Under the pieces are notes generated by a model. That model saw nothing but the letters and a program-made list of their open reading frames with translations, was not told where the DNA came from and did not search any database. From Sphingobium yanoikuyae (GTDB lineage: Bacteria; Pseudomonadota; Alphaproteobacteria; Sphingomonadales; Sphingomonadaceae), in contig NZ_CP053021.1 of assembly GCF_013001025.1 (NCBI RefSeq), forward strand, positions 1,877,501 to 1,941,500: a DNA stretch of 64,000 nt. The letters are read 5' to 3'. Shown piece after piece: positions 45,234-54,020 of this stretch. How positions within the stretch are numbered: the stretch's first letter is position 1; each line of letters opens with the position of its first letter. A program made the translations under genes and the position numbers.

Positions 45234-46118
45234 ATGCCGCCACGGGATTTTCTGATTTTCCTGGCGATTTGTGTGGCCTGGGCTCTCAATACGATCGTCA
45301 GCAAGCTGGTCGTCGGAGACATGGCCGTGCCGCCGCTTTTTTACGCGGCGGCCAGGACATCGGTGGTTGGGGCGCTTCTGTACCGATACCTGTTCCCGAT
45401 ACCCGAACAGCTATGGCGGGTTTGCTTCGTGACGCTGCTGGTCGGGGGAGGGGGCTTTGCGCTCCTGTTCATCGGTTTGCAGACCGCTACGCCTTCGTCG
45501 GCAGCCGTCGTCATTTTGTGCCAGACGCCGCTCACCATCCTGTTCGCTGTGCTGCTCCTCGGCGAGCAGGTGGGCGTTCGACGGATTATCGGCATGATAT
45601 TGACATTGGCTGGCGTTCTGGTGGTGCTGTTCGATCCGATGGGAATGCGTGGGTCGCTCGGCTTGATCTTCGTGGGGTCGTGCGCCTTGGCGGGATCGCT
45701 GGGGTCCGTCATGCTCAAGCGATTGTCGACCCAGCCGATCCGGCTTCAGGCTTGGGGCGGTGTAGCGAGCAGTATCGTGCTGATGCCGCTCAGCCTGTTG
45801 GCTGAGAAGGGGCAGTGGGCCGCAATTCAAGCTGCGAACTGGCAGTTCGTCGCCGCTCTGCTCTTTTCCGCGGTCGTCGTGTCTATCATCGCGCACACCA
45901 CATATTATGGCCTGCTCCAGCGCTACGACGCCAACATGATCGCGCCGCTGACGCTGATGACGCCGATATTCACCATTGCCCTAGGCGCGGTAATCACCGG
46001 CGACCCCATCGGCTGGCGCCTGATAGCTGGCGCATTGCTCGCAGTGGGCGGTGTCCTCATCATCGTCATTCGTCCAAGCCGCACTCTGCCGAAATGGCTG
46101 ATCGTGCGCGATTTATGA
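45234..46118 (+). CDS. EamA/DMT-superfamily permease (10 TM)
   Basis: This 294-residue membrane protein has ten predicted hydrophobic helices in two EamA repeats (about residues 5-135 and 145-280). It starts with FLIFLAICVAWALNTIVSKLV and has the GERIG-like LLLGEQVGVRRIIG after the fourth helix. DMT permeases export amino acids or metabolites; the substrate cannot be predicted. It follows the third ACAD pair in the same direction and may be part of that operon. Its 3' end is 4 bases from the end of the convergent TetR gene. Confidence 0.87.
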   Translation: MPPRDFLIFLAICVAWALNTIVSKLVVGDMAVPPLFYAAARTSVVGALLYRYLFPIPEQLWRVCFVTLLVGGGGFALLFIGLQTATPSSAAVVILCQTPLTILFAVLLLGEQVGVRRIIGMILTLAGVLVVLFDPMGMRGSLGLIFVGSCALAGSLGSVMLKRLSTQPIRLQAWGGVASSIVLMPLSLLAEKGQWAAIQAANWQFVAALLFSAVVVSIIAHTTYYGLLQRYDANMIAPLTLMTPIFTIALGAVITGDPIGWRLIAGALLAVGGVLIIVIRPSRTLPKWLIVRDL

Positions 46119-46122
46119 TCGA

Positions 46123-46713
46123 TCAGCAGCCGCCGGCGAGCGCCAATGAAACCGCATCATTGATTCGTCGGCGAAATGTCTCGGGCGTGGGCGCCTTGCC
46201 CAATTTGGCGCCGCGCGCGGCATGTACGAGGACGTTCGCAACCTGCGCCGTGGACAGGCCCTTGCCGGAAAAGTCAGTGTCGCCATCCGCTTCCGCCCGG
46301 TCGAGCATGGCCTGGATGCGGGCGCGCGGGCGTGGCCCGCCTTGGGTAAAATGGTCCGGATGGGCCGCGACAAAGGCCTTGAGTTCGCTCAGATGCTCGG
46401 CATCGCCGAACCATTCGAGCGCCACGCCGAAATAGGCGTAGAGCAAAGCGCGCAGGCGCTGCGACAGCGGTGCGTCGCTGGTTTCCGCCGCGGCGACACG
46501 ACTTTCCACCTCGGCCTGGCAGCGATCCAGCATCATGGCAAAAATCGCCACCTTGCCACTGAAATGCAGATAAAGAGTGGCTTTCGCGACACCCGCCTCG
46601 CGCGCGATATCGTCCATCGATGTCCTCCGATACCCATGCCGGACGAACAGGATTCGCGTGGCTTCCACGATTTGGTCTAGCCGGAAGACGGCTGGGCGAG
46701 GCGCGCTGGTCAT
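46123..46713 (-). CDS. TetR-family transcriptional regulator
   Basis: The 196-residue protein has the N-terminal TetR helix-turn-helix (IVEATRILFVRHGYRRTSMDDIAREAGVAKATLYLHF) and a C-terminal ligand domain of TetR_C_7-like type. ATG 46713 is preferred to a TTG at 46743. It is divergent from an aldo/keto reductase gene, and a 19-base gapped palindrome lies in the gap at 46754-46772, the natural place for autoregulation. That palindrome differs from the ACCTAGTTA motif found elsewhere, so this regulator probably has a local target. Confidence 0.9.
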   Translation of the reverse strand: MTSAPRPAVFRLDQIVEATRILFVRHGYRRTSMDDIAREAGVAKATLYLHFSGKVAIFAMMLDRCQAEVESRVAAAETSDAPLSQRLRALLYAYFGVALEWFGDAEHLSELKAFVAAHPDHFTQGGPRPRARIQAMLDRAEADGDTDFSGKGLSTAQVANVLVHAARGAKLGKAPTPETFRRRINDAVSLALAGGC

Positions 46714-46753
46714 GGGATTCAAATATAGAGGGACTAGACCCAATGCAAGAATA

Positions 46754-46772
46754 TGGTCTAATTATTCTACCA
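46754..46772. promoter_or_regulatory. Candidate TetR operator
   Basis: TGGTCTAATTATTCTACCA is a gapped palindrome (TGGTnnAATnATTnnACCA) between the divergent TetR and aldo/keto reductase genes. Its symmetry and position suggest it binds the TetR protein. Confidence 0.6.
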
Positions 46773-46797
46773 AAGGATTCGGTGGGGAAGACGAGCC

Positions 46798-47850
46798 ATG
46801 CGCTATATCAATCTGGGGAATACTGGCCTCAAAGTGTCTCGCCTCTGCTTGGGCTGCATGACCTACGGTGCCACCGGGAACGGTTCCTCCAGCACAGGAC
46901 ATGCCTGGACGCTGGACGAAGAAACGAGTCGTCCCTTCTTTCGGGCCGCTTTGGAGGCCGGGATCAATTTCTTCGACACGGCCAATGGCTATTCCGCCGG
47001 TACATCCGAGGAATTTACCGGCCGCGCCATCAAGGCAATGGCACGCCGCGATGAGGTGGTCATCGCAACCAAGGCCTACATCCCCTGGCGCAACGCCCCA
47101 AATGCTGGCGGGCTGAGCCGCAAAGCCCTGTTCCAGGCGATTGATGACAGTCTGCGCCGATTGGGCACCGATTATATCGACCTGTATCAGATCCATCGCT
47201 GGGATAACGACACGCCGATCGAAGAGACGATGGAGGCGCTGCACGATATCGTAAAGGCCGGCAAAGCCCGTTATATCGGCGCGTCATCGATGTGGGCGTG
47301 GCAATTTTCAAAGGCGCAACATGTCGCCCAGACCAACGGCTGGACCCGTTTCGTGTCGATGCAGCCGGAGGTGAACCTTCTCTATCGGGAGGAAGAACGG
47401 GAGATGATCCCGCTCTGCATCGATCAGGGCGTGGGGGTCCTTCCCTGGAGCCCGTTAGCGCGCGGCAAACTGGCCCGGTCCTGGGATGCGGCGACGACGC
47501 GCTCGCGCACCGATCAGTTTAGTCAATTTCTGTTCGGCAAGACCGAGGATGAGGATCGGCAGGTGGTCGACGCCGTGCTGGCATTGGCCAGGAAACGGGG
47601 TGTCGCTCCAGCTCAAATCGCGCTCGCTTGGCTGCTGGCCAAGCCCGGCATCACCGCGCCGATTATTGGCGCGTCCAAGCCGGAGCATCTGACCGACGCC
47701 ATTGCGGCACTGGACTTGGTTCTGGAAGGCGCTGAGATCGAAGCATTGGAGGCCCCGTACGTTCCCCACGCGGTTGTGGGCCTTTCTTTTTCCGCCCCAT
47801 TTCGTGGTCGGATCACGCCGCCCTCGGCGATTGAACAGGGAGATCGTTGA
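46798..47850 (+). CDS. Aldo/keto reductase
   Basis: The 350-residue protein has the AKR signature FFDTANGYSAGTSEEFTGRA with the Asp/Tyr of the tetrad, a catalytic Lys in VIATKAYI and the His in YQIHRWD. The cofactor-binding SASSMWAW and IIGASKPEHL segments are clear. It would reduce a ketone or aldehyde using NADPH. It is divergent from the TetR gene and presumably controlled by it. It is followed 2 bases after its stop by a damaged SDR/epimerase reading frame, so the original operon had at least one more gene. Confidence 0.88.
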   Translation: MRYINLGNTGLKVSRLCLGCMTYGATGNGSSSTGHAWTLDEETSRPFFRAALEAGINFFDTANGYSAGTSEEFTGRAIKAMARRDEVVIATKAYIPWRNAPNAGGLSRKALFQAIDDSLRRLGTDYIDLYQIHRWDNDTPIEETMEALHDIVKAGKARYIGASSMWAWQFSKAQHVAQTNGWTRFVSMQPEVNLLYREEEREMIPLCIDQGVGVLPWSPLARGKLARSWDAATTRSRTDQFSQFLFGKTEDEDRQVVDAVLALARKRGVAPAQIALAWLLAKPGITAPIIGASKPEHLTDAIAALDLVLEGAEIEALEAPYVPHAVVGLSFSAPFRGRITPPSAIEQGDR

Positions 47851-47852
47851 TC

Positions 47853-48208
47853 ATGCAGGTGATGGTAACCGGCAGCGCCGGCAAGATCGGACGCGAAGCC
47901 GTCCGCGCGCTCAAGGCTGCGGGGCACAAAGTGACCGGTATCGACCTTAAGGGGGGTATCGTCGATGGCGTTCGCACGGTGAAGGTGGACTGCGCCGATT
48001 TCGGCGAGGTCATGGGCGCCTTAAGATCGCCTCGGCGGACGTCATCACGGAGATGTGGTTCGCGAGCGAGGAGGATTTCCAGGAAGCGATGGAACATCTC
48101 GCTTCTCCCGAAGTCGCCGCGGCGCTGGGCACCGATGAAGAGAAGCTGTTCGATCGCAGCTCGATCCGGATCCTCGTCATGGAAGACCGTGGCGATCCGA
48201 TATTCTGA
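47853..48208 (+). pseudogene. Deletion chimera: SDR/epimerase N-terminus joined to EthD-domain C-terminus
   Basis: Two broken genes meet near 48020. From ATG 47853 the frame encodes an NAD-binding Rossmann start (VMVTGSAGKIGREAVRAL, then GHKVTGIDL and VKVDCADFGEVMGAL), about 55 residues of an epimerase-like SDR. From about 48020 another frame encodes the end of an EthD/DUF1330-like protein (ADVITEMWFASEEDFQEAM to the TGA at 48206). Neither is complete and the frames do not match, so a deletion has removed the middle. The first frame runs on in the wrong phase to 48320. It lies between the aldo/keto reductase and an NTF2-like gene, and no functional product is expected. Confidence 0.75.
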
Positions 48209-48246
48209 TCGCTCCGGCAACCGGCCAAATCCTTTCGGAGAGTATC

Positions 48247-48720
48247 ATGGACGATGTTTCGGTTCTAATGGCCAGGTCCGAAATCGAGGCCTTGATGGCG
48301 CGATATTTCAGAGCCGTTGATACCCGGGACAGGCCCCTCTTCGAAACGATCTTCCTGCCCGATTCCACATGCGACTATCGCGGCGCCGCATCCGATCCCT
48401 CAGCGGTGGCAACCGTTGCCGATGCGGCGACAGATCGTGTGCTCGAGGGTCTGACGGACATCGTCGCAGGCTTGAGGGCTGCGCTGGAGGGATCCGTGAG
48501 CGCCCATCAAGGCACCAACAGCGAGATCATCATCGCCGATGCAGGCACAGCGCGCGGCATCTGGGCGATGCAGGACTGGGTTTGGTGGACCAAGACGGCC
48601 GAACCGACCCGCATGCGCGGCTTTGGTCACTACCATAACGACTTCGTCTGCAAGGGCGACCGATGGTGGATCTCGGCGCTGAGGCTCACCCGCCTGCGCG
48701 TGGAGCTGGACAGGCTCTAG
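48247..48720 (+). CDS. NTF2-like/SnoaL-fold protein
   Basis: This 157-residue protein has the cone-shaped NTF2-like pattern: an N-terminal helix pair (EIEALMARYFRAVDTRDRPLFETIF), then SAHQGTNSEIIIAD and GFGHYHNDFVCKGDRWWISALRL strands. Family members include dehydratases, isomerases and polyketide cyclases. GGAGAG is 6 bases before the start. It sits after the deletion chimera and before a GST gene, probably the surviving part of a catabolic operon. The substrate is unknown. Confidence 0.82.
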   Translation: MDDVSVLMARSEIEALMARYFRAVDTRDRPLFETIFLPDSTCDYRGAASDPSAVATVADAATDRVLEGLTDIVAGLRAALEGSVSAHQGTNSEIIIADAGTARGIWAMQDWVWWTKTAEPTRMRGFGHYHNDFVCKGDRWWISALRLTRLRVELDRL

Positions 48721-48777
48721 CCCGGCAGACCTTCAGGTCGAAGACATCGCATACAGGTGGTTGGGAGAGACGGCTCG

Positions 48778-49320
48778 ATGATTACGCTCTACCGGATGCC
48801 TAGCCCCAATGTGCTCAAGATCCTCCTAATGCTCGAGGAGGCAGGCCTGCCCTACGAGCTCAAGCACGTGGCGGTGCTGCGCGGCGAGGGGCAGGTATCC
48901 TGGTTTCGCGCGCTCAACCCCTTCGGCAAGGTGCCCGTCATTATCGATCGTCAAGCCGGTGAGGAGCGGGTATTCTTCGAGTCCGGCGCGATCCTCATCT
49001 ACCTTGCAGAGACGTACGCCCCCGCTCTGCTTCCGGCACATGGCCCAGCACGATGGCGCACGCTCGAATGGCTGGCGGCCCAAGTCGCCTATGCAGGCCC
49101 GATGCTGGGGCAGATGAACCATTTCCAGCTCGTCCCGAGCGAAGCGAACTCCTATTCCGCTGCCCGCTATCGCGATCAGGCTCAGCTGGTGTACCGGCAT
49201 TTCGATGACCGGCTCGCCGATGTGCCTTGGCTTGGCGGCGAGCACTATTCGATCGCCGATATCGCGATGCATCCCTGGACGGCATATCTTGTGCGTCATG
49301 GATTTAGCGAGGCCGACTAG
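48778..49320 (+). CDS. Glutathione S-transferase family protein, C-terminus probably truncated
   Basis: The 180-residue protein has the N-terminal thioredoxin-like GST domain (ITLYRMPSPNVLKILLMLEEAG, then VPVIID and FFESGAILIYLAE) and an all-helical C-terminal domain with the hallmark YSIADIAMHPW. Intact relatives of this group usually have some 25 to 50 further residues after that motif, so the end appears cut. ATG 48778 follows GGGAGAG by 8 bases; a GTG at 48757 is also in frame. An IS5-family element begins about 110 bases after the stop, which may explain the loss of the C-terminal end. Confidence 0.8.
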   Translation: MITLYRMPSPNVLKILLMLEEAGLPYELKHVAVLRGEGQVSWFRALNPFGKVPVIIDRQAGEERVFFESGAILIYLAETYAPALLPAHGPARWRTLEWLAAQVAYAGPMLGQMNHFQLVPSEANSYSAARYRDQAQLVYRHFDDRLADVPWLGGEHYSIADIAMHPWTAYLVRHGFSEAD

Positions 49321-49432
49321 GCAATCGTGCGCAAGGGTTTAGGCGAAGTCCAGCCGCTATTTAGTTAACGCTCAGCGAAGCGCAACAAAAATTGACCAAT
49401 TGAGCCCCCTCTAGTTGGCTGGAGGATTAAGA

Positions 49433-50730
49433 TGGACACCTCGAAAAACTCGTGGCGCCTGACGGCGTGAAGTGATTCACTGCCCTTGCGCGATAGCGGA
49501 GGCGATGATGGCAGGGCAGCCAGGTTTCTTCGATCTTTCGGACCGATATGAGGCGTTGAGCGCGGCGGGCGATCCGCTGGAGCGTCTGGCGGCAGTCGTG
49601 GACTTCGAGGTTTTCCGGGGGCCGCTGGTAGCGGCGCTGCGCCGTGGTCCTCGCGGCAAGGGTGGCCGCCCGCCGTTTGATGCGGTCCTCATGTTCAAGA
49701 TCCTCGTGCTGCAGGCGCTCTACTCGCTTTCTGACGAAGCGACCGAGTTTCAGATCAAGGACCGCCTCTCGTTCCAGCGCTTTCTGGGGCTAGGCCTGGA
49801 TGGCACGGTGCCCGATGCGACGACAGTGTGGCTGTTCCGGGAGCGTCTGGTGAAGGCCAGGGCCATCGGCAGGCTCTTTGCCCGCTTCGATGCCGCCCTC
49901 ACGGACCGGGGCTACCTCGCCATGGGCGGGCAGATCATCGATGCCACCGTTGTACCCGCCCCGAAGCAGCGGAACACCGTGGAGGAGAAGGCGGCCATCA
50001 AGGAGGGCCGGATACCCGAGCGCTGGCAGGATAACCCTGCGAAGATCCGGCAAAAGGATCGCGATGCCCGCTGGAGCGTGAAGTACACCAAGGCCAAGGT
50101 GAAGGAAGGCGCGGACCCCAATGCCTTTAAGCCGGTCGATCTGGCCATCCCGATGTTCGGCTACAAGAACCATATCGGCATCGACCGGGCGCATGGCCTG
50201 ATCCGCACCTGGGATGCCAGCGCTGCCAATGCCCACGACGGCGCGCGATTGCCGACGCTGATCAGCCGGGGCAACACGGCTTCGGGCGTATGGGCCGATA
50301 CGGCCTACCGCTCGAAGAAGAACGAGGCCTTCCTCGCCAAAGGCATGTTCACCAGCCACATCCACCAGCGCAAGCCGCACCGCCGAGCGATGCCTGAGCG
50401 TATTGCACGCGCCAATGCCAAGCGGTCCGCGGTCCGCTCCGCCGTCGAGCACGTCTTTGCCGGGCAAAAGCACCGCATGGGTCTGGTGGTGCGCACCATC
50501 GGCATTGCTCGTGCCCGTATCAAGATCGGCATGACCAACCTTGCCTATAACTTCCAGCGCCTGGCCTGGCTCGAGGGGCGAATTGCGCCCGCGTGACGCC
50601 AAAGACGGCCTGTGAAGGCGCCTCCCCGACGAAAATCTGCAGATCAGACCCCGAAACCAAGGCTCATACTTCCCTCGCGAGCCTTCACGCCGCCATCATG
50701 CCGAAATCAGACGGTTCTTCGAGGTGTCCA
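49433..50730 (+). mobile_element. IS5-family insertion sequence, complete
   Basis: This element of 1,298 bases is bounded by 17-bp inverted repeats differing at one position: TGGACACCTCGAAAAAC at 49433-49449 and its complement form TGGACACCTCGAAGAAC at 50730-50714. One transposase gene fills most of it. A flanking target duplication is not clear; only GA is found on both sides. The frame is intact, so the element may still be mobile. It separates the end of the catabolic region from a stretch of decayed genes. Confidence 0.85.
49508..50596 (+). CDS. IS5-family transposase
   Basis: The 362-residue DDE transposase shows an N-terminal DUF772-like domain (GKGGRPPFDAVLMFKILVLQ) and the catalytic triad: Asp in QIIDATVVPAPKQ, Asp in GVWADTAYRSK, and Glu in RSAVEHVFAGQKHRMG. 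ATG 49508 is chosen, since GGAGG precedes it by 5 bases and the ATG at 49505 is too close. It lies within matching terminal repeats and is probably active. It cuts and joins the ends of the insertion sequence. Confidence 0.93.
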   Translation: MAGQPGFFDLSDRYEALSAAGDPLERLAAVVDFEVFRGPLVAALRRGPRGKGGRPPFDAVLMFKILVLQALYSLSDEATEFQIKDRLSFQRFLGLGLDGTVPDATTVWLFRERLVKARAIGRLFARFDAALTDRGYLAMGGQIIDATVVPAPKQRNTVEEKAAIKEGRIPERWQDNPAKIRQKDRDARWSVKYTKAKVKEGADPNAFKPVDLAIPMFGYKNHIGIDRAHGLIRTWDASAANAHDGARLPTLISRGNTASGVWADTAYRSKKNEAFLAKGMFTSHIHQRKPHRRAMPERIARANAKRSAVRSAVEHVFAGQKHRMGLVVRTIGIARARIKIGMTNLAYNFQRLAWLEGRIAPA

Positions 50731-51472
50731 GATGTTGAGCGGTATGGCAAGCTGACCAACGACTTTTAGGTCGTCAAAAGGAGCCGTGAGCGACCGAAAA
50801 GGGGCGGCTATTCTGATGCGTTATTCCTGCGGCCATCATGGCCCTAGGAGACGTGTCATGGGATTATCAGAATTTTGATCCCGCCGCTCAGGAGCGAGTA
50901 TCATGGAACGCTTGACGCAAGGTTCGCGCGAAGCGGGCGCTGAAACCTCGTCAGATTTGGGCGATCCGCTTCTTTCTCGACCAACACTCACGCATTCGGG
51001 ATCGAGCCCTCTTCGATCTCGCCATCGATAGCAAGCTGCGCGGCTGCGACCTAGTGAAGATCAGGATCAGCGATATCGTTTGCCTGGCTCCTCGCCGTGG
51101 TAGGGAGCCAAAACCTTTTTTGCGGCTGCTAGTCGGCGTTTAGCTCGGGCATGTCCGCGATGAAAGTCTGTTTGAAACTGGCATTGCCATAGAAGTCCGA
51201 TATTCGCTGGCGGCAGTTCAACTCGAGTGCCCACGCCCAAAGATCTTATCTAGGCGTACCGGCAGCTATCTTTGTATCTGCGCTTCAAACGCGACAGTCG
51301 CCTATCGGCCGGTTTTGAAAGACGAAGTTCGAATAGCTGCCCTTCCGGACCTGGCGATAGAAAATTGGCGCCTGGACGGCAAGAAAGGGTCGACGTCAGA
51401 AGGCAGGCCTGGGACGAAGCCGAGTTTCGCAACTATGCCTCGAATGTCGGGCTTTCAGAAAAAAGCCGCCGC
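50731..51472. other. Decayed region after IS5 element
   Basis: No intact gene is found. The recognisable piece is a fragment of a tyrosine recombinase at 50903-51083. The rest shows short open frames in all phases without family motifs and appears to be degraded sequence. Confidence 0.5.
50903..51083 (+). pseudogene. Tyrosine recombinase (integrase) N-terminal fragment
   Basis: From 50919 a frame encodes ALKPRQIWAIRFFLD and, further on, RDRALFDLAIDSKLRGCDLVKIRI, a well-known N-terminal block of a proteobacterial site-specific integrase that includes its first active-site Arg. The expected start codon at 50903 is in a different frame and a TGA stands directly upstream of the block. The homology ends near 51083, before the catalytic His/Arg/Tyr region. 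It is therefore a fragment with a frameshift, not a gene product. Confidence 0.75.
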
Positions 51473-51825
51473 CTAGGTCAATGCGACCGGCCCTAATGCA
51501 TCGATGATGCGGCATTCGGCCACGGTTCCTCCGTCGCAGGAGTCGATCACGGCTTCAACTCGCGACGCAATGCCTGAAGATCAGCGATCTTGCGATCCAC
51601 CTCTAGAAGGTGCTGATTGGCGATATGATCAATCCCGGCGCAGTCGCAGCTGCGGTTGTCGGACAAGCCGAGAAGCGCGCGGACCTGATCCAGCGAGAAG
51701 CCAAGGTCGCGCGACCGCCGGATGAAGGATAGGCGGCCAAGCTCGGCTTGCCCGTAATCGCGGTAATTGCTCGACGTGCGTGCAGGCTTGGGCATCCTTG
51801 TGCTTCGCTGCTCGACATTCGTCAT
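51473..51825 (-). pseudogene. MerR-family regulator remnant
   Basis: On the minus strand the block ARTSSNYRDYGQAELGRLSFI, then GFSLDQVRALLGL and SCDCAGIDHIANQHL, matches the middle of metal- or redox-responsive MerR regulators. The first helices of the HTH are missing. At about 51549 one G is lost (P-V-I-D-S-C expected; the frame meets TGA after KP); in the next frame IDSCDGGTVAECRIIDAL, the usual C-terminus, continues. It is therefore damaged at both ends. Confidence 0.75.
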
Positions 51826-52101
51826 GCGAGAAGATGGCTTGTTTCAACGTGATCCGACATTGCCAGCATTGCTCCAGAACGGCGCAAGTTGTTCGCGAGC
51901 TGCCGGAAAAGCGGAAGGTCTACACCTGGGAAGCCGAATTCCGGCTCTGAGCGACCGACAAGGGTGTGCGCCGTGCATGCCCGTCCCAATTTCGGCTGGT
52001 CGCTGCGGATCATTGCCCGCCTGTTCGCAAGGACGCTGCTGCATCCAGCTTGAAGGCGCGCGCGAATAGGATTAAATCATATTCACAAGGAGTGCTTATC
52101 C
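51826..52101. other. Degraded gap before ParD gene
   Basis: No gene is supported here. Short open frames have no recognisable motifs. The last part includes the ParD leader with a CAAGGAG ribosome site. Confidence 0.4.
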
Positions 52102-52380
52102 ATGCGAACGACTCAACAGCTCAGCGTGACGCTGCCGAAGGACATGGCGGCGCAGGTCCGCGCCAAAGTGGCGTCGGGGGAATATGCCAGCGAGAGTGAG
52201 GTCATTCGCGACGGGCTGCGCGCGCTTCAGGCGCGGGACCGGGCCGTGGAGCAATGGCTGCGCAATGAGGTCGTCCCTGCCTATGACGCCTATAAGGCTG
52301 ATCCCTCGCGCGGCATTCCGCTTGAAGAGGTACGGGCCAGGCTGACCGAACGCCACCAGCGGGCGTCCAAGCGCGGCTGA
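52102..52380 (+). CDS. parD: ParD-like type II antitoxin
   Basis: This 92-residue protein starts with a ribbon-helix-helix motif (QQLSVTLPKDMAAQVRAKVASGEYASESEVIRDGLRAL) and ends in a charged region that binds the toxin in ParD homologues. AAGGAG lies 9 bases before the ATG. The toxin gene starts two bases after its stop, the standard antitoxin-toxin order, but that gene is frameshifted. ParD proteins also repress their own promoter. The antitoxin is complete. Confidence 0.88.
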   Translation: MRTTQQLSVTLPKDMAAQVRAKVASGEYASESEVIRDGLRALQARDRAVEQWLRNEVVPAYDAYKADPSRGIPLEEVRARLTERHQRASKRG

Positions 52381-52382
52381 GC

Positions 52383-52689
52383 GTGACCCATTCCATTGTC
52401 CTCACACCGGAAGCGCGTGACCAACTCGATGCCATTTACGACTATATCGCCGCTGCCGCGTCGCCGGATATCGCGGCGGTTTACCGATGGCATCGTCGAA
52501 CATATCGGCAAGCTGACCGATTTTCCCCGTCGCGGCACGATGCGCGACGATCTGCGGACCGGCTTGCGGACGATCGCGTGGCGCCGCCGCGTCACGATCG
52601 CCTTTGCGGTGGAAGAGGCGATTGTGGTCATAATCGGAATTTTCTACGGCGGCCGGGATTTCGAGAGCCTGCTGAGCGAGGAGTCGTAG
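52383..52689 (+). pseudogene. ParE-like toxin, frameshifted
   Basis: The GTG/ATG-proximal frame encodes THSIVLTPEARDQLDAIYDYI and ASPDIAA, the start of a ParE/RelE toxin. At about 52480 the reading continues in another frame as RFTDGIVEHIGKLTDFPRRG, DDLRTGLRTIAWRRRVTIAF and VIIGIFYGGRDFESLL, the rest of the toxin. A loss of two bases or gain of one explains the change. The remaining first frame ends with foreign residues, so an active toxin is unlikely. The antitoxin next to it is intact. Confidence 0.8.
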
Positions 52690-53223
52690 GAAGGCGAGCC
52701 CTCCATAGTAGTACCCATGCTGTGACAGAAACGGACGGCATTCATGGCCAGAGTGAGCGTGCATAATGGCGAACGATGGCGCCAAGCTACTCCTGCTCAA
52801 CCCAATGATGGTTGAAACGGGTTACCTGCGATCAGGCAGAGGAGCATTTCATTTGTCAAAGCGGCTACCGTCATCAAACGCTGATGAAAACCCTTTGGAT
52901 CTGTGGCAAGATCAGACAGTAAGGGTATATAACATGCTATGGAACAACATGCTGTATAATATCGATAAATTCACGAAATCATTTAGATTTTGACGGAAAT
53001 CATTTGTCGGTTTCTGTTAGATCGCCCTCCCGCAACCAAATACCGATATCACAAACCGTCTCGGATCATTCCGCGGCGGTTTTTTTATGTCTTTTCTGGC
53101 GGATTTGCGCCGTTTCTTGGGGATGCAGCGCCGCCCATCGGATCGCGCCTGATGCCAGGACGTCGATTTGCTTTTGGAGATGTTTTGGAGGGTAATGCCT
53201 GTGCCCAGCAGGAGATACCCCCT
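52690..53223. other. Gene-free gap upstream of P4-type integrase remnant
   Basis: These 530 bases contain no supported gene. An open frame at 52766-52993 has no similarity to a known family and an unusual composition. The stretch 52,900-53,090 is A+T-rich. Just before the integrase there is CTCCCGCAACCA, which could be part of an old attachment site, but I cannot prove this. Confidence 0.35.
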
Positions 53224-54020
53224 ATGCCGCTCAAGGAACTTGAGGTTCGCTACGCCAGCCGGCGATCGAAGGATTACAAGCTCGGTGACGGCGGCGGCCT
53301 CTATCTGCTCGTTCGTCCGACTGGCTCACGCCTCTGGCGCATGAAATATCGGTTCAACGGCAAGGAGAAGCTGCTCTCGTTCGGGCGCTATCCGGAGGTC
53401 ACGCTTGCCTCAGCGCGACTGCGCCGCGCTGAGGCCAAGCTGGCTCTTGCGCGGGGTGAGGACCCGGTCCCAGGGCTCCCTCGCCTGTGACGAGCTTTGA
53501 GGCCGCTGCGCGGGCCTGGCATGGCAATCGGGCGAGCGGGCTGGAGCCGGGGCATGCGGCACGCATATTGTCCCGTCTGGAGCGCGATGTGTTCCCGACG
53601 CTCGGGCAGCGCGATCTCAAGGACATCACTGCTGGCGATGTGCTGACGATGTTGCGGGCGGTCGAGGCGCGCGGTGCCCTCGATGTCAGCCGCCGGCTGC
53701 GCCAGCATGTGAGCCAGGTCTATCTCTTCGCCATCCCGCAGGGCTGGGTCACCCATGATCCGGCTGCCGGGCTTGCCACCTTGCTGCGGCCCAAGCCGCG
53801 AGTGCGGCATATGGCGCGGGTTGGGGCGGGGGAGTTGCCTGTGCTTGTTCGGGCGATCGACGCCTATGATGGCGACGAGAATCCCCGGCGGCGTGCGGTC
53901 ACGCGCGATGCGCTCTTGTTTACGCTGCTGACCTGGGCGCGGACCAATGAAACCCGCCATGCGACATGGGAGGAGTTTGAGGGGCTGGATGGCCTTGATC
54001 CCATCTGGCGGGTGCCGGCC
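53224..54020 (+). pseudogene. P4-type tyrosine integrase, frameshifted and truncated
   Basis: The first part from ATG 53224 is the DUF4102 arm-binding domain (MPLKELEVRYASRRSKDYKL, then GGGLYLLVRPTGSRLWRMKY and LLSFGRYPEVTLASARL). Near 53470 the frame shifts; the core-binding and catalytic start follow from 53487 (TSFEAAARAWHGNRA, DVLTMLRAVEARGALDVSRRLRQHVSQVY). The family reading stops at about 54020 in IWRVPA, before the catalytic His-x-x-Arg and Tyr, where a TonB-receptor fragment begins. The gene is broken twice and cannot encode an integrase. It marks an old genomic island edge. Confidence 0.85.

Noticed and set aside
49428..50735. Target site duplication of the IS5 element
   Set aside because: Only GA is shared by the two flanks, which is too short to be significant.
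52766..52993. Small plus-strand open frame of 75 codons
   Set aside because: No recognisable family, unusual composition, and it lies in a degraded region.
53020..53090. Possible attachment site or tRNA/tmRNA end (CTCCCGCAACCA) before the P4-type integrase
   Set aside because: No T-loop or acceptor pairing could be made, and no second copy was seen.
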